Below are positions 41,309-51,020 of a stretch of DNA of 64,000 nt, piece after piece. Position 1 is the stretch's first letter. Each line of letters begins with the position of its first letter. Location: assembly GCA_965240325.2 (NCBI GenBank), contig OZ251230.1, forward strand, positions 806,001 through 870,000, written 5' to 3'. Under the pieces are notes generated by a model. It had not been told where the DNA came from. It ran no database searches and was given only the letters and a program-made list of their open reading frames with translations. Made by a program: the position numbers and the translations under genes. The stretch comes from Rebecca billardiae RCC1528 (Eukaryota > Haptophyta).

Positions 41309-42478
41309 ATGACCAGCCGCGACAAGGTGGTCGTCTGTGACAATGGCACGGGCTTCGTCAAGTGCGGCTTCGCCGGCGACAACTTCCCGCGGCACATCTT
41401 CCCGAGCATGGTCGGTCGGCCGATCCTGCGCTCGGACGAACACATCGCGGACGACGTCGTCATGAAGGACCTGATGGTGGGCGACGAGGCGGCGGCCGCG
41501 CGCGCGATGCTCGAGGTGAGCTACCCCGTCGACAACGGCATCATCCGCTCGTGGGAGGACATGCAGCACGTCTGGGACTACACGTGGAACGAGAAGCTCA
41601 AGATCGACCCGACCGAGTGCAAGGTGATGCTGACCGAGCCGCCGATGAACCCAAAGTCGAACCGCGAGAAGCTGGTCGAGGTGATGTTCGAGACGTACGG
41701 GTTCCAGGGCGTGCACGTGAGCATCCAGGCCGTGCTCACGCTGTACGCGCAGGGCCTCCTCACCGGCGTGGTCGTCGACCCGGGCGACGGCGTCACGCAC
41801 ATCGTGCCCGTGTACGAGGGGTACGCGCTGCCGCACCTGATCAAGCGGCTCGACGTGGCGGGGCGGCACATCACGCAGTACCTGATCAAGCTGCTCCTGC
41901 TGCGCGGGTACGCGTTCAACCGCACCGCCGACTTCGAGACCGTGCGGCAGCTCAAGGAGAAGCTGTGCTACGTGTGCTACGACCACGAGCTCGAGAAGAA
42001 GCTCGCGCTCGAGACGACCACGGTCGTGCAGGAGTACACGCTGCCGGACGGCCGGCCGATCAAGGTGGGCGCCGAGCGCTTCGAGTGCGCCGAGGCGCTG
42101 TTCAACCCGGGGCGCATCGACGTCGACTCGAAGGGCGTCGCCGAGCTCATCTTCGAGGTGATCCAGTCGTCGGACATGGACTGCCGCCCCGAGTTCTACA
42201 AGCACATCGTGCTGTCGGGCGGCTCGACCATGTACCCCGGCCTGCCGTCGCGGCTGGAGAAGGAGATCACCGCGCTGTACAAGGAGAAGGTGCTCAAAGG
42301 CGACGAGTCGGGCCTCGCGCGCTTCAAGCTGCGCATCGAGGACCCGCCGCGCCGCAAGCACATGGTGTACCTCGGCGGCGCCGTGCTCGCGGACATCATG
42401 AAGGACAAGGACTCGTTCTGGATGAGCAAGGCCGAGTACGAGGAGCAAGGGCTGCGCGTGCTCGAGAAGTGCTTCTGA
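41309..42478 (+). CDS. ARP2: Actin-related protein 2 (ARP2)
   Basis: Single-exon gene, 389 residues, close to the usual ~390-394. The start at 41309 gives [21 protein letters not shown], the expected N-terminus; the frame extends upstream but without family similarity. Phosphate loop 1 is [11 protein letters not shown] and phosphate loop 2 lies in [19 protein letters not shown]. Family blocks include [54 protein letters not shown] and the C-terminus VLEKCF. The ARP2-specific (not actin) features are [12 protein letters not shown], the [10 protein letters not shown] block and the [17 protein letters not shown] segment. It is a subunit of the Arp2/3 complex, which nucleates branched actin filaments in the cytoplasm. 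Intact and well conserved. Confidence 0.95.
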   Translation: MTSRDKVVVCDNGTGFVKCGFAGDNFPRHIFPSMVGRPILRSDEHIADDVVMKDLMVGDEAAAARAMLEVSYPVDNGIIRSWEDMQHVWDYTWNEKLKIDPTECKVMLTEPPMNPKSNREKLVEVMFETYGFQGVHVSIQAVLTLYAQGLLTGVVVDPGDGVTHIVPVYEGYALPHLIKRLDVAGRHITQYLIKLLLLRGYAFNRTADFETVRQLKEKLCYVCYDHELEKKLALETTTVVQEYTLPDGRPIKVGAERFECAEALFNPGRIDVDSKGVAELIFEVIQSSDMDCRPEFYKHIVLSGGSTMYPGLPSRLEKEITALYKEKVLKGDESGLARFKLRIEDPPRRKHMVYLGGAVLADIMKDKDSFWMSKAEYEEQGLRVLEKCF

Positions 42479-43432
42479 TGACGATGACCGCGCGGCAGGC
42501 GGAGTCATAGTAGCAGCAGCACAGCAGTAATGTAGTCGTACTCGCGTCGCCGCCGTATGTATATCACGACAGTGCGTAGACCGTACTGCGGTAGCCGGTA
42601 CCGAGTGTCGTGTCAGGGATTTGATGCGCACGCAACGCGTACTGGCCGCAGAGTGGCCAGAGTGGCAGACAACTGGCCGGTCACTGTCAGAAGCATCAGT
42701 GCACTGACGATGCCACGACTCGGACTCTTCCGAGGACGATGCATGACGATGCCCGATGAACGCCGAAATATATATATATCGCCTTAGCTAGCAGCAGCTA
42801 CTATATCGGCACCGCCGACCACGTTGCATGCCTGGCTCCGCTGGATGATGCATCGGCTGCTCGCGCCGCTCGCGGCCAGCAGCATGAGCAGCCAGCTAAT
42901 TTGCGCTAGTCCGCGGGGCGCGCACTCTGATCCGAGGTCGGTTGTAACGCGTAAGCTAGCGGCTGACATTAGGCATAGCGCCCGGGGGCCGTGCCGCGCG
43001 AGACTGCATGATGCTAATAATGCGACGACGAATAAGTCGGATGACTCTGACGAGTGAGTAAGATCGACAACTCGACCGCGCACGCGCAGTTACTTAGACG
43101 CGCGCGACCAAGATATTGACGAGTTGACGACGCGAGACTTCATCCGGTCTAATAGTAATGATGCTGATGCTGACGCCTCATGCAGTGCGCAGCGTTTCTG
43201 TACCGCTTGCCAAACTAACGTGCGAGATCGGCACGCCGAGGCCCCCAAAAAAACATTTTCTGTGCTTCGTCGGACCAATAGACTAAACGAAGATCGGCTA
43301 GGAGATCGGAAGAGAATCAGCTTTGCAGCCGAAGGCCCTCTTGGGAGTCGGAGCTCCTTCCAAGCAGGGCGGCGCGGCCTCACCGCCGCCGCCGCGTCTG
43401 GGAGAGGAATCTCGGAATTCCTCAACGACACC
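42479..43432. other. Intergenic, no recognisable gene
   Basis: Holds the presumed ARP2 3' UTR, a short TATATATATAT near 42770, a low-GC patch around 43010-43150 and an A7 run near 43247. Open frames are short and unlike any family I know. Confidence 0.45.
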
Positions 43433-43606
43433 ATGAGCACGCTGCCCGGCGTCGCCGGCGCCGCGCACGTGGCGTTGCCCTCGGCGCGCTCCTCGGGGGA
43501 GCACGACGAACACGCGCTGCCCGCACCCGTCGACGCCTTCCTCTTCGCCTTGGGCGCGCTCGTGCTATGGAACCTGCGAGTGCAGGAGCAGAAGCTCTTT
43601 ATCTAA
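43433..43606 (+). CDS. Possible small tail-anchored protein or last exon
   Basis: 57 residues from ATG 43433 (MSTLPGVAGAAHVALPSARS) to a stop after a predicted membrane segment (AFLFALGALVLWNL) and VQEQKLFI. The frame is open further upstream to 43124, where the composition changes to less coding-like sequence. GC bias at third positions rises from about 43330 on, so this could be the final exon of a larger gene. No family recognised. Confidence 0.3.
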   Translation: MSTLPGVAGAAHVALPSARSSGEHDEHALPAPVDAFLFALGALVLWNLRVQEQKLFI

Positions 43607-43844
43607 ATGTCGTGCGGCACCCGTTGGCCCGAGTGCACGCCGCGCCGCGCCGTGCTGAGGGGGCAAGCATGCGCGGCTGGGCGCCGCTCGGCCGGCTGCT
43701 GAGGTCGCGCAAGTCGGTGAATTCGGCGCGCGACCCGAGGCTCCCCAGCGAGGAGTCGAGCAGATGGATGTCCCATCTGCGGCTTACGGAGAGGCTGAAC
43801 CGTTATGCGGTACGATGACGAGCACGCATGGCGATGTTTACAAG

Positions 43845-44097
43845 GTCGTCGACACCCAGGGTGGGCTGGCTATGGTGAAGCTCACACGACGCGCGTCCGC
43901 CGAGAACAGCACAGCCCGATGCAAGGCCCAGCTTCTCAGGAAGCTCAGGTACGCGTCCGGCGCGCTGCCTGGATGCAGCACGCACATCACAGTGCCCCTC
44001 GTCGCCCGCCGCCGTTCGCTTGTACGCCTGCAGGTGGAGGTGTCCACTGCGTACCAGTATTCATTGGGACGGGCGACGCCCGAGGACAGAGGGCGAT
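43845..44097 (+). repeat. Degenerate dispersed element, plus-oriented copy
   Basis: Two blocks match, in the same order, the reverse complement of 46010-45607. The first is CAGGGTGGGC ... GGTGAA.CTCACACGACGC (43862-43893). The second is TGGAGG.GTCCAC.GCGTACC then TTGGGAC.GGCGA (44034-44080). Between the blocks the two copies differ in length and content. Probably relics of one mobile element in opposite orientations. Confidence 0.6.
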
Positions 44098-44249
44098 GGG
44101 CATATCCTGGCACGGCAGGGTTCCATTCCAATTCAGCCCTCGCGGCACGCGCGCGCGCCGTACGCGCGCGCAGTTCTTCACGATCACCTCACGGCCGGGG
44201 CGCGACGCGCGCGCGCCCGGCGGCCTTAGTCAGGAGGCGGCGTGACTCT

Positions 44250-45080
44250 GACGATCGTGGAGACGGACTTTGTATACCTCTGTGGATGGCGGCATCGGAC
44301 GCAGCTGAGTGACTTCAAGGTCCGGACCCGGGCGCCGAGACCGCGGACAGACTCGTAGATTTTGGACGCCGGACGCGGTCCTGACCGCTGACACCCTGAC
44401 GAGTGACGGCTGACCTGCACCGGCCGCGCCGGAGCCGGGTGCCGGGCGCGGCAGCGCCGGGCGCGCCTCAGACAGGAGTCAGCTGGCATCAGGCTCCCGC
44501 TCAGGGCCGCGCAGGCGGCCTACATCAGCCTTACTGCTGCGGTACGGCTGATGCTATCTATATACTTATATGATCAGCATGCTGCTATATATGAATATGA
44601 TGCCATCTGCTCAGTCTCAGTAAGTCAGATCAGATCCGCGCCGGCGTCTTCTCACGACTTCTGTCTTGCGCGGACCGACTTAGGCCGGGCGTCACGGTGT
44701 AACTGCTCGGACCCGCGTGCCACTCGGACAGCGGCTCCGGCTCCCGCCCCGGTGCCGCACTCGACTGGCGACCGACTGGCGCCGCTGTCTCGTCACTGAC
44801 GCGTACGGCGGACGGTCTGACGGACTGACACGTCGAGTCCGACTGTCCGAGCCCTCGTCGGCTACTACGGAGTACGGTGCTATGACTGTCTCACGTTATC
44901 GAACTGACGCGTGTCTCAGTCTGGCTCTCCTGTCTCCGTCGATCCGACTCGTCTGTCGGACCGTGCGGTCATCCGTGCCGGTCCGGAGAGTACAAGTCAC
45001 GCACTGAGTCTGAGTCCGGCGGTCCCGGAGTGACCGTCGGACTGACAGTCTGACTGCTGGAGCAGTATCTGAGCGGTACT
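44250..45080. other. No gene; degenerate GACTG/CGGAC-rich DNA
   Basis: From about 44640 to 45065 the sequence is enriched in short words such as CGGAC, GACTG, TGACG and GTCCG in no fixed period (for example GTCTGACGGACTGACACG). This looks like an old, scrambled simple repeat. A TATA-rich patch (CTATCTATATACTTATATGATC) lies at 44553-44576. Confidence 0.5.
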
Positions 45081-45606
45081 AGCCGACGGTACGGACGTAG
45101 TTTAAGTTTTGAATAAGTTTGCAATGGCGACGGCGCCCGTTTAGATTATTAATCGATCGACGACGATAATATTTAGCGCGCGCGGCATGACAGCCGGCAT
45201 GACGATCGAGCCCGACGCGCCGAACTTCTCGGAGGAGGCCTGAGCACTGTCGTGACCGTTGCCAACGGTCACGACTCCGGACACCCTGGGACTGGCTGGG
45301 TGGGCGGCCGCGGGCCAGCCCGGTCATTACGCGGCAGCCGTCGTCCGTGTGTGACTGAACGACGCGGACTCGTCAGCCGGACGACTGACTGGCGGCGGCA
45401 CCGCGTCCCGCACTCCGCCGCGCCGGCGGCGCGTCGGCGCGCGGCGACGCAGGCTTGGTGCACGACCGCGAAGGCACGGCAGCCGAAGCCAGTTGCGTAG
45501 GCGACTGCGTCAGCACGTGTGCGCCCCGGACTCGACCGTCTGCCGCACAACGGAGCCTGTTGCCGCCACGCAAGCCCAGCGGCGCGCGCTGCGCACGCTC
45601 GGACCG

Positions 45607-46010
45607 CGCGGGCTGGCTTGCCCTCAGCTGTCCTCGCGCATCGCCTGTCCCAATCAATACGGGTACGCCGTGGACGCCTCCACAAGCCGAAGGCGAAGGG
45701 CGTGATCATCGAGTGCCTCGGATGCCAGCAGAAGGAGTTTGGCATCGGCACGGACGTCGGTGGGTGGACGTTCGACGGCACCGACAAGCACTCCATGACC
45801 GAGTCTGCCAGCTTCATGTACCGCCGCTTCTGCTTCGGCCCGATGCGTGAGACGACGTACGTGCTGAGCGGGCCGCAAGCCACTCGGCGGCCGGTCCACG
45901 CCGCACGCGGGGTGCGGCCAAGCTCGGCCTGACGGCGGTGTGGTTGCCAGCGGTCGGGCGTCGTGTGAGTTTCACCGCAGGCCGCCCACCCTGCGCATTG
46001 ACGACCATGC
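45607..46010 (-). repeat. Degenerate dispersed element, minus-oriented copy
   Basis: Inverted counterpart of 43845-44097. It contains about 130-150 bp more between the two matching blocks, which corresponds to the coding-like stretch at 45680-45880 on the opposite strand. Confidence 0.6.
45680..45880 (+). CDS. Possible orphan exon, unknown function
   Basis: One plus-strand frame reads like genuine protein with GC-rich third positions: KAKGVIIECLGCQQKEFGIG, DVGGWTFDGTDKHSMTESAS, FMYRRFCFGPMRETTYVLSG. Flanks are not coding-like and no start or splice sites are certain. It lies inside one of two inverted repeat copies, so it may be a gene fragment captured by a mobile element. I do not recognise the family. 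Confidence 0.35.
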
Positions 46011-48556
46011 AAACGTCGCCGTACGCGCCCGATCCCGCACGAGTTGCCTTGCACAGTAAGCCGTATGGCCCATCGTGGACGCCCTTCGCAAGCTGTCGCC
46101 ACTTCGCCGCGGTCTCCTAGTTTTCCGCTCCCGCAAGCCTTCAACTTTGCTTGAGACCCCTTCGACCGCTGAGAAACCCGCACAAATCCAGCGAACAGTG
46201 GCCGAGATGCTAACAAGATTGCAGCTAGGCCGAATCGGCATCATCGTGCCTTTCGGGATGACGATTGGCTCTTTCAACTTTGATTCCAAAGATTCATAAA
46301 GATGCTATTGAGATAATATGTCTCACTTTGTCCCGGGAGAAGTTGAGATGATCCATCGACCGACCAATGGGAAGGCAGAACCGCGGGCATCGCGAAAAAA
46401 AGCGTGAATTGTTCGCGGGTTGCGGCCCAGGCCCGACAAAAAACGCAGCGAGTCACGCGGCTGTCACGCCCGACGACCGCGGGACGCGATTGCGGATTGA
46501 ACTGCTCGACGGTGCCCAATTGCGCCCCGCGCCGCATGGGTGCTGGCATTGGCGCAGCGCGCACTGCTGCGGCGGCATAGCGATTAGCGGGCTGCGGCCC
46601 GGCGCTGCGGCCTGCGCAGCCAGCCTGCAGCCGAGTCAGCCGCCGAAGTGTCTGAGTCACAGAATCGAGACAGGTTGCACGGAAAAATGACCGCCCGCGA
46701 CTGACAGATGTTACATTCCCAGTGGACGCGACCTGTCCACCCGTCTTTCGGTACATGGCGCCGTCGCCGTGCGCCCGGAAGCGGCGCGCGCTCTCGCGCG
46801 CTGCACGATGCCCGCTGTTGCGGGTGCAGCGCGCCACTCCGCGCCTCGATCGGCCTCTTCCTGCTTGAGTAGCATGTACCGAAAGTCAACCACCCTTGAG
46901 CTCCAATCGCGACATCGCGCAGCCGCGCGGCACGTTCGCGCGGCATCTGAGTCACAGAGGGCAGCAGAGCAGGCCGTCTCAGCCTGGAAGAGTCCCAGGC
47001 CCGGTGTGAAGAGGCGTAGCAATGCAAGGTGGATACGTGCCGTGCACGTCGCAGTCTGGCCGCACACGACGTTCGCAGCCTACGACTCGCGCGTGCGTGC
47101 TTGCGCTCGGCCACGTCCATTCATCAGCCGTGCGTGTATTGGATGGAGCGCGCGCGCGACTGGTCTTGCACATCACGTTGCGCAGCAACAGTCGCGGGAA
47201 GAGACACGCGACACTCATAGTATGCGACAACCTTGCAATGTTCATCCAGCGCGTGTTGGTGAGGGTCGAAAAGCTGGCGGCGGCTACCTCTCAACCGCTC
47301 GGTTGCACTTGATGGTGCGCATGCGCGCCGGCCGGAGCGCTGAAGTGTCAGAGTCGTGGCATGCTCGAGGCTCTTGGATGAGGAGACGGCCGCTACGCAG
47401 TCTATCTATGTCGTCAGCATGAAGAACGGCATCCACGCACGACGCCTCGCGAACGCACACCTGCTTCCGCGCTGTGACACGCATCGACAAGAACCGCTCA
47501 GCAGGCTGACGAGGCACCACGCCTCACTCACGCCCAAGAACAGCAGGGCGAGTGCTAAGAAGCGGGCGAAGGAAGCTGTCGCTCGCTGCGGCAAGGACGC
47601 TCTCACTGTATAAATGCCGTTGAGCCCTACATAGCCTTCTTTGTCTCGCGTGAGCTCAGCATCAAGGGTGAGGCGTGAGGTGTTGCGCAGACGGTCGCAC
47701 AGGCTCACGTAGACAGCTCGATGGTGATGATCGAGAGCTTCTATCAAGTGTTCAGATGCAGAGCGCGTGCGTACACCGAGCAGGAGCTGACGACCTACAT
47801 GGTATCTATGCCACGCGTGGATCTCCCCGCCGGCCCACAAGTCGCTGACGACTTATTGTCGAACTCGACGAATGCTCGCGCGCGGCATTGCGGGCGAAGG
47901 CTGCACTCGGGCGACGAGCTCGGTCCGATCATGACGGTTTGCCATACTGCGCGTGGTGACGGGCGTTGGGCTCGAGACGGATGGCGCGGGCGGTGTGACG
48001 CAGATAGAGCTGGGCGTGTGCGCTCGCTCCGAGACGCGTCGAAGGGAGGACTGTCTCCAGCTGCCTGATGATCCTGGACGAGAGGGTGATGCTGCTGTGG
48101 CTGTTTGCCGTCTCACGCGACGTGTGATGGGATGATGACAGTCACTGCCGACGGCGAGGGGGTCCCGGCTGTGCTAGCTCAAGGGATGTAGCGCACGCGG
48201 ACAAGTCCTGACGACACGCGCATTCAGCTAGTCATGATGCGGGGCTGCATCGACACGCGAGGCGCGCGCCACCCACGAGCGGCGAGTGGGCGGGCGCCAT
48301 CCTTCAGAGGCGCCGTCTCTCAGAAATGTAACACCAAGGACAGTTTCCTGTGCAACCTGTCAAGACATGTCACAGCTGTGATGTGTGATGTGCCGGCTCA
48401 ATGGCTCGTAGTCGTAGTCATCAGCAGAATAGTTACTCAGACGATAGAGTACGTAGTGTGCTTAGAACGATGACATGACGATGGCACAATAGAGGTTGAC
48501 TCACGCCGCAGGTTCGTTCTGATGGTGCGGCATCGGCGTAGCTACTGGCGTAGCAG
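46011..48556. other. Gene-poor region, nothing recognised
   Basis: Composition is more balanced than in the genes on either side. Many overlapping frames of 60-220 codons exist on both strands, but none shows a known motif or a consistent third-position bias. The stretch 46190-46300 has a patch of ordinary codon use (AEMLTRLQLGRIGIIVPFGM) without a family match. Confidence 0.45.
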
Positions 48557-50776
48557 CTACTGCTGCAGCCTGTCGACGTCGATGAGGCGCATGCGCGCGG
48601 AGGCGTTGTCGTCGATGGCCGAGAGCGCGCTCCCGCCCCCGCTTGTGCCGCCCGACCCGAGCCCATGCGCCGCCCGAGCCCACGGCCCCTCTGCGCGCGC
48701 GAGCCGCGCGCGCGTGCGGCGCGCGTACGCTGCGGCGAGCGCGGCCACGGTCAGCGCCGCGCCCAGCGCCACCGCCGCCGGGTGGTTGGCGATGGGCGAT
48801 GCCCCGTGCAGGCAGCCGCGCAGCCGCGACGGGGCGGCGGGTGCCGGCGGGCGGGCGTCCCGCGCCATCGACAGCCCGCCGCGGTCCACCGACCTCGCCC
48901 ACGCCGGGTCGGGCTCCAGGTCGACCAGCTGCGCCGTGCCGTTGAAGTCGCACTGCGCGCCCGACGCGTGGCCCGCGCGCCACCACGCGGCGAACACGTC
49001 GGTGGCGAGGGCTCGGAGCTGGTCGGTGGAGGCGTTGGCGCCGAGGCCGCCCTCCGCGGCGGCGCACGCGTGCGTGAGGTTGAGCTCGGCGCGCTGGAGG
49101 CACGCCACCCCCACCGCCTTCTGCAGCTCCGCGCGCGAGGCGCGCGGCTTGGCCTCGCAGATGAAGGCGGCGCGCTCCTCGTCGTCACACGCCGCCTGCA
49201 CCTCGGGCGTGTCCATCGCGCCGAGGGCGTCGTGCGGCAGCCAGCCGCGCTCGGCGGCGCGGATGTAGTCCCACTTGGGCTCGAGCTCCGTCTTGAAGTT
49301 CCAGAAGAACCAGCCGTGCCCCTTCGAGAACGCGTGCACCTTCTTGTACCCGAGCGCGCGCGTGACGTTGTCGTCGTCCGCCCACGACTTGTCGATCGGG
49401 CACATGGCGTGCGAGGGCGTGGACTGGCCCGAGCCCGAGGGGCCCTGCGGCGGGAGCACCTTGGAGGGCGGCGCGCCGGGCTGCTCGGGGCCCATGTACG
49501 GCTCGGGGCACGGCACGTAGTCGCACTGCACCAGCGGGTACCCCGGCAGGTTGTCGTTGAAGCCGTTGAGCCACATCGCGCAGTTGTCGGTCGCCAGGCT
49601 CCACTCGCCCACGACCAGCGGCATCGCGCGGCGCTCGTGGCCCTTCACGCCGCGCCGCGCCTCGCACGCGTGGAGGTAGAAGTCGCCCTCGTGGGTGGGC
49701 GGGTCCCACGCCTGGTAGATGTGCGTGTCCATCAGCACGGCGGGGCAGCCCTCCATGAACGTCGCCCACTCCGCCGCCCACAGCCGGAACGAATCGTGCA
49801 TGAAGAAGGACCAGTGCGGCGCGCGCCTCGCCACCACCTTGTACGCCTCCCAGTAGTAGCGCATCAGCGGGCCGAGCGGCGTGAACTGCCACGGCTCGTT
49901 GAGCGGCTCGAAGCCCGCGACCGCCGGGTGCGCCTTGTACGCGTCGACGATCTCGCGCACCACGTCCAGCGTGTGGTGCACCCGCCCCCAGTCCAGCTCG
50001 GTGTAGGCGAGACGGTCCGCGTCGAAGGCGCCGATCCACTCGGCGGCGCGCCGGTCCCAGTGCGAGAACGCGGTGATGCCGATGGGCGGGCGCGAGGCGA
50101 CGGAGGTCCAGTGGATGTTCGCCGCGCGGCCCGAGTTGTCCAGCCCGTTCTGGCTCCCCTCCACGCCGTGCACGTCGAGCAGCACGCGCATGCCGTACCG
50201 CGCGGCCAGCTCGAGCAGCCGGTCGAGCTCGTCGACAGAGCCGTCGGTGCAGCCCACGTAGGGCCCGTACGGACGCCACATCCAGTCGGCGACGGGCACG
50301 CGGAGCCAGGTGATCTTGAGCTCGGCGAGCTTCTTGATGTCCGTCTCGTTCACCCACGCCGCCCAGTGCCGGCGCAGCTGCTTGTTCGCCTCCTGCGCGC
50401 CGAGCACCTGGCAGAAGGTGTACGTGTCGAGCGCGGTGTGGTTGGGCGCGGCGTCCCCGTGCCGCTTGTCCGCGCCGAGGAACTGGTAGAAGAGGGAGGG
50501 CGTGATCCACGGCTCGAGCACGAGGAACCCGCCCATGTTCACGCCGCGGATCCGCCGGTCGATCGACGCGCCGCGGAATCCGTCGCCGACGGCGCACGTC
50601 ATGTCCTCGTCGGAGAACGTGATGCCGGTCGGCGGCGAGGCGCGCAGGGGGTCCTTGTACGTGAAGTGGCTGCCGCCGCTGTAGAAGGCGTCGAAGATGC
50701 CGGGCTCGACCCAGCGCGCGGCCGACGCCGCCGTCGCGCCGGCGAGCGCGAGCGCAATCACCGCCGGGGCCCGCAT
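48557..50776 (-). CDS. GH5-like exo-beta-1,3-glucanase with signal peptide and C-terminal membrane segment
   Basis: Single-exon gene, 739 residues. The N-terminal ~20 residues are a signal peptide (RAPAVIALALAGATAASA). RGVNMGGFLVLEPWITPSLF near residue 77 is the hallmark opening of the GH5 exo-1,3-glucanase group. Further landmarks are WLRVPVADW, LLDVHGVEGSQNG, GFEPLNEPW (acid/base Glu about 295) and VVGEWSLATDN (nucleophile Glu about 392). GHGWFFWNFKTE closes the barrel. The tail carries Cys and N-glycosylation sites, a membrane span near residues 664-684 (AVALGAALTVAALAAAY) and a ~55-residue basic/Gly-rich cytoplasmic end. It would hydrolyse or remodel beta-1,3-glucan at the cell surface or in the endomembrane system. 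In haptophytes chrysolaminarin is such a glucan, but that substrate is inferred. Confidence 0.88.
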   Translation of the reverse strand: MRAPAVIALALAGATAASAARWVEPGIFDAFYSGGSHFTYKDPLRASPPTGITFSDEDMTCAVGDGFRGASIDRRIRGVNMGGFLVLEPWITPSLFYQFLGADKRHGDAAPNHTALDTYTFCQVLGAQEANKQLRRHWAAWVNETDIKKLAELKITWLRVPVADWMWRPYGPYVGCTDGSVDELDRLLELAARYGMRVLLDVHGVEGSQNGLDNSGRAANIHWTSVASRPPIGITAFSHWDRRAAEWIGAFDADRLAYTELDWGRVHHTLDVVREIVDAYKAHPAVAGFEPLNEPWQFTPLGPLMRYYWEAYKVVARRAPHWSFFMHDSFRLWAAEWATFMEGCPAVLMDTHIYQAWDPPTHEGDFYLHACEARRGVKGHERRAMPLVVGEWSLATDNCAMWLNGFNDNLPGYPLVQCDYVPCPEPYMGPEQPGAPPSKVLPPQGPSGSGQSTPSHAMCPIDKSWADDDNVTRALGYKKVHAFSKGHGWFFWNFKTELEPKWDYIRAAERGWLPHDALGAMDTPEVQAACDDEERAAFICEAKPRASRAELQKAVGVACLQRAELNLTHACAAAEGGLGANASTDQLRALATDVFAAWWRAGHASGAQCDFNGTAQLVDLEPDPAWARSVDRGGLSMARDARPPAPAAPSRLRGCLHGASPIANHPAAVALGAALTVAALAAAYARRTRARLARAEGPWARAAHGLGSGGTSGGGSALSAIDDNASARMRLIDVDRLQQ

Positions 50777-51020
50777 CGGACAGTCGTCGCTGATTCCGAT
50801 TAAGAAGATTCGTTTGGAAATTCTGAGCGGCCTTCCGCCGCCGCCGCCGCCGCGCGCCCGCCGCCTCTGCCAACGGCAACGGTCGGTAGCTTACAGCAGT
50901 TTACCTGTATTTTTTTAAAAAGGAATGATATAGTTAGCAAGTGACGCACAGGACACAGCTCAGGCATCAGGCGAGTCTTAGTCTGAGTTGGCGGCGACGC
51001 GCGCTGCGGCAGTGCCGCGG

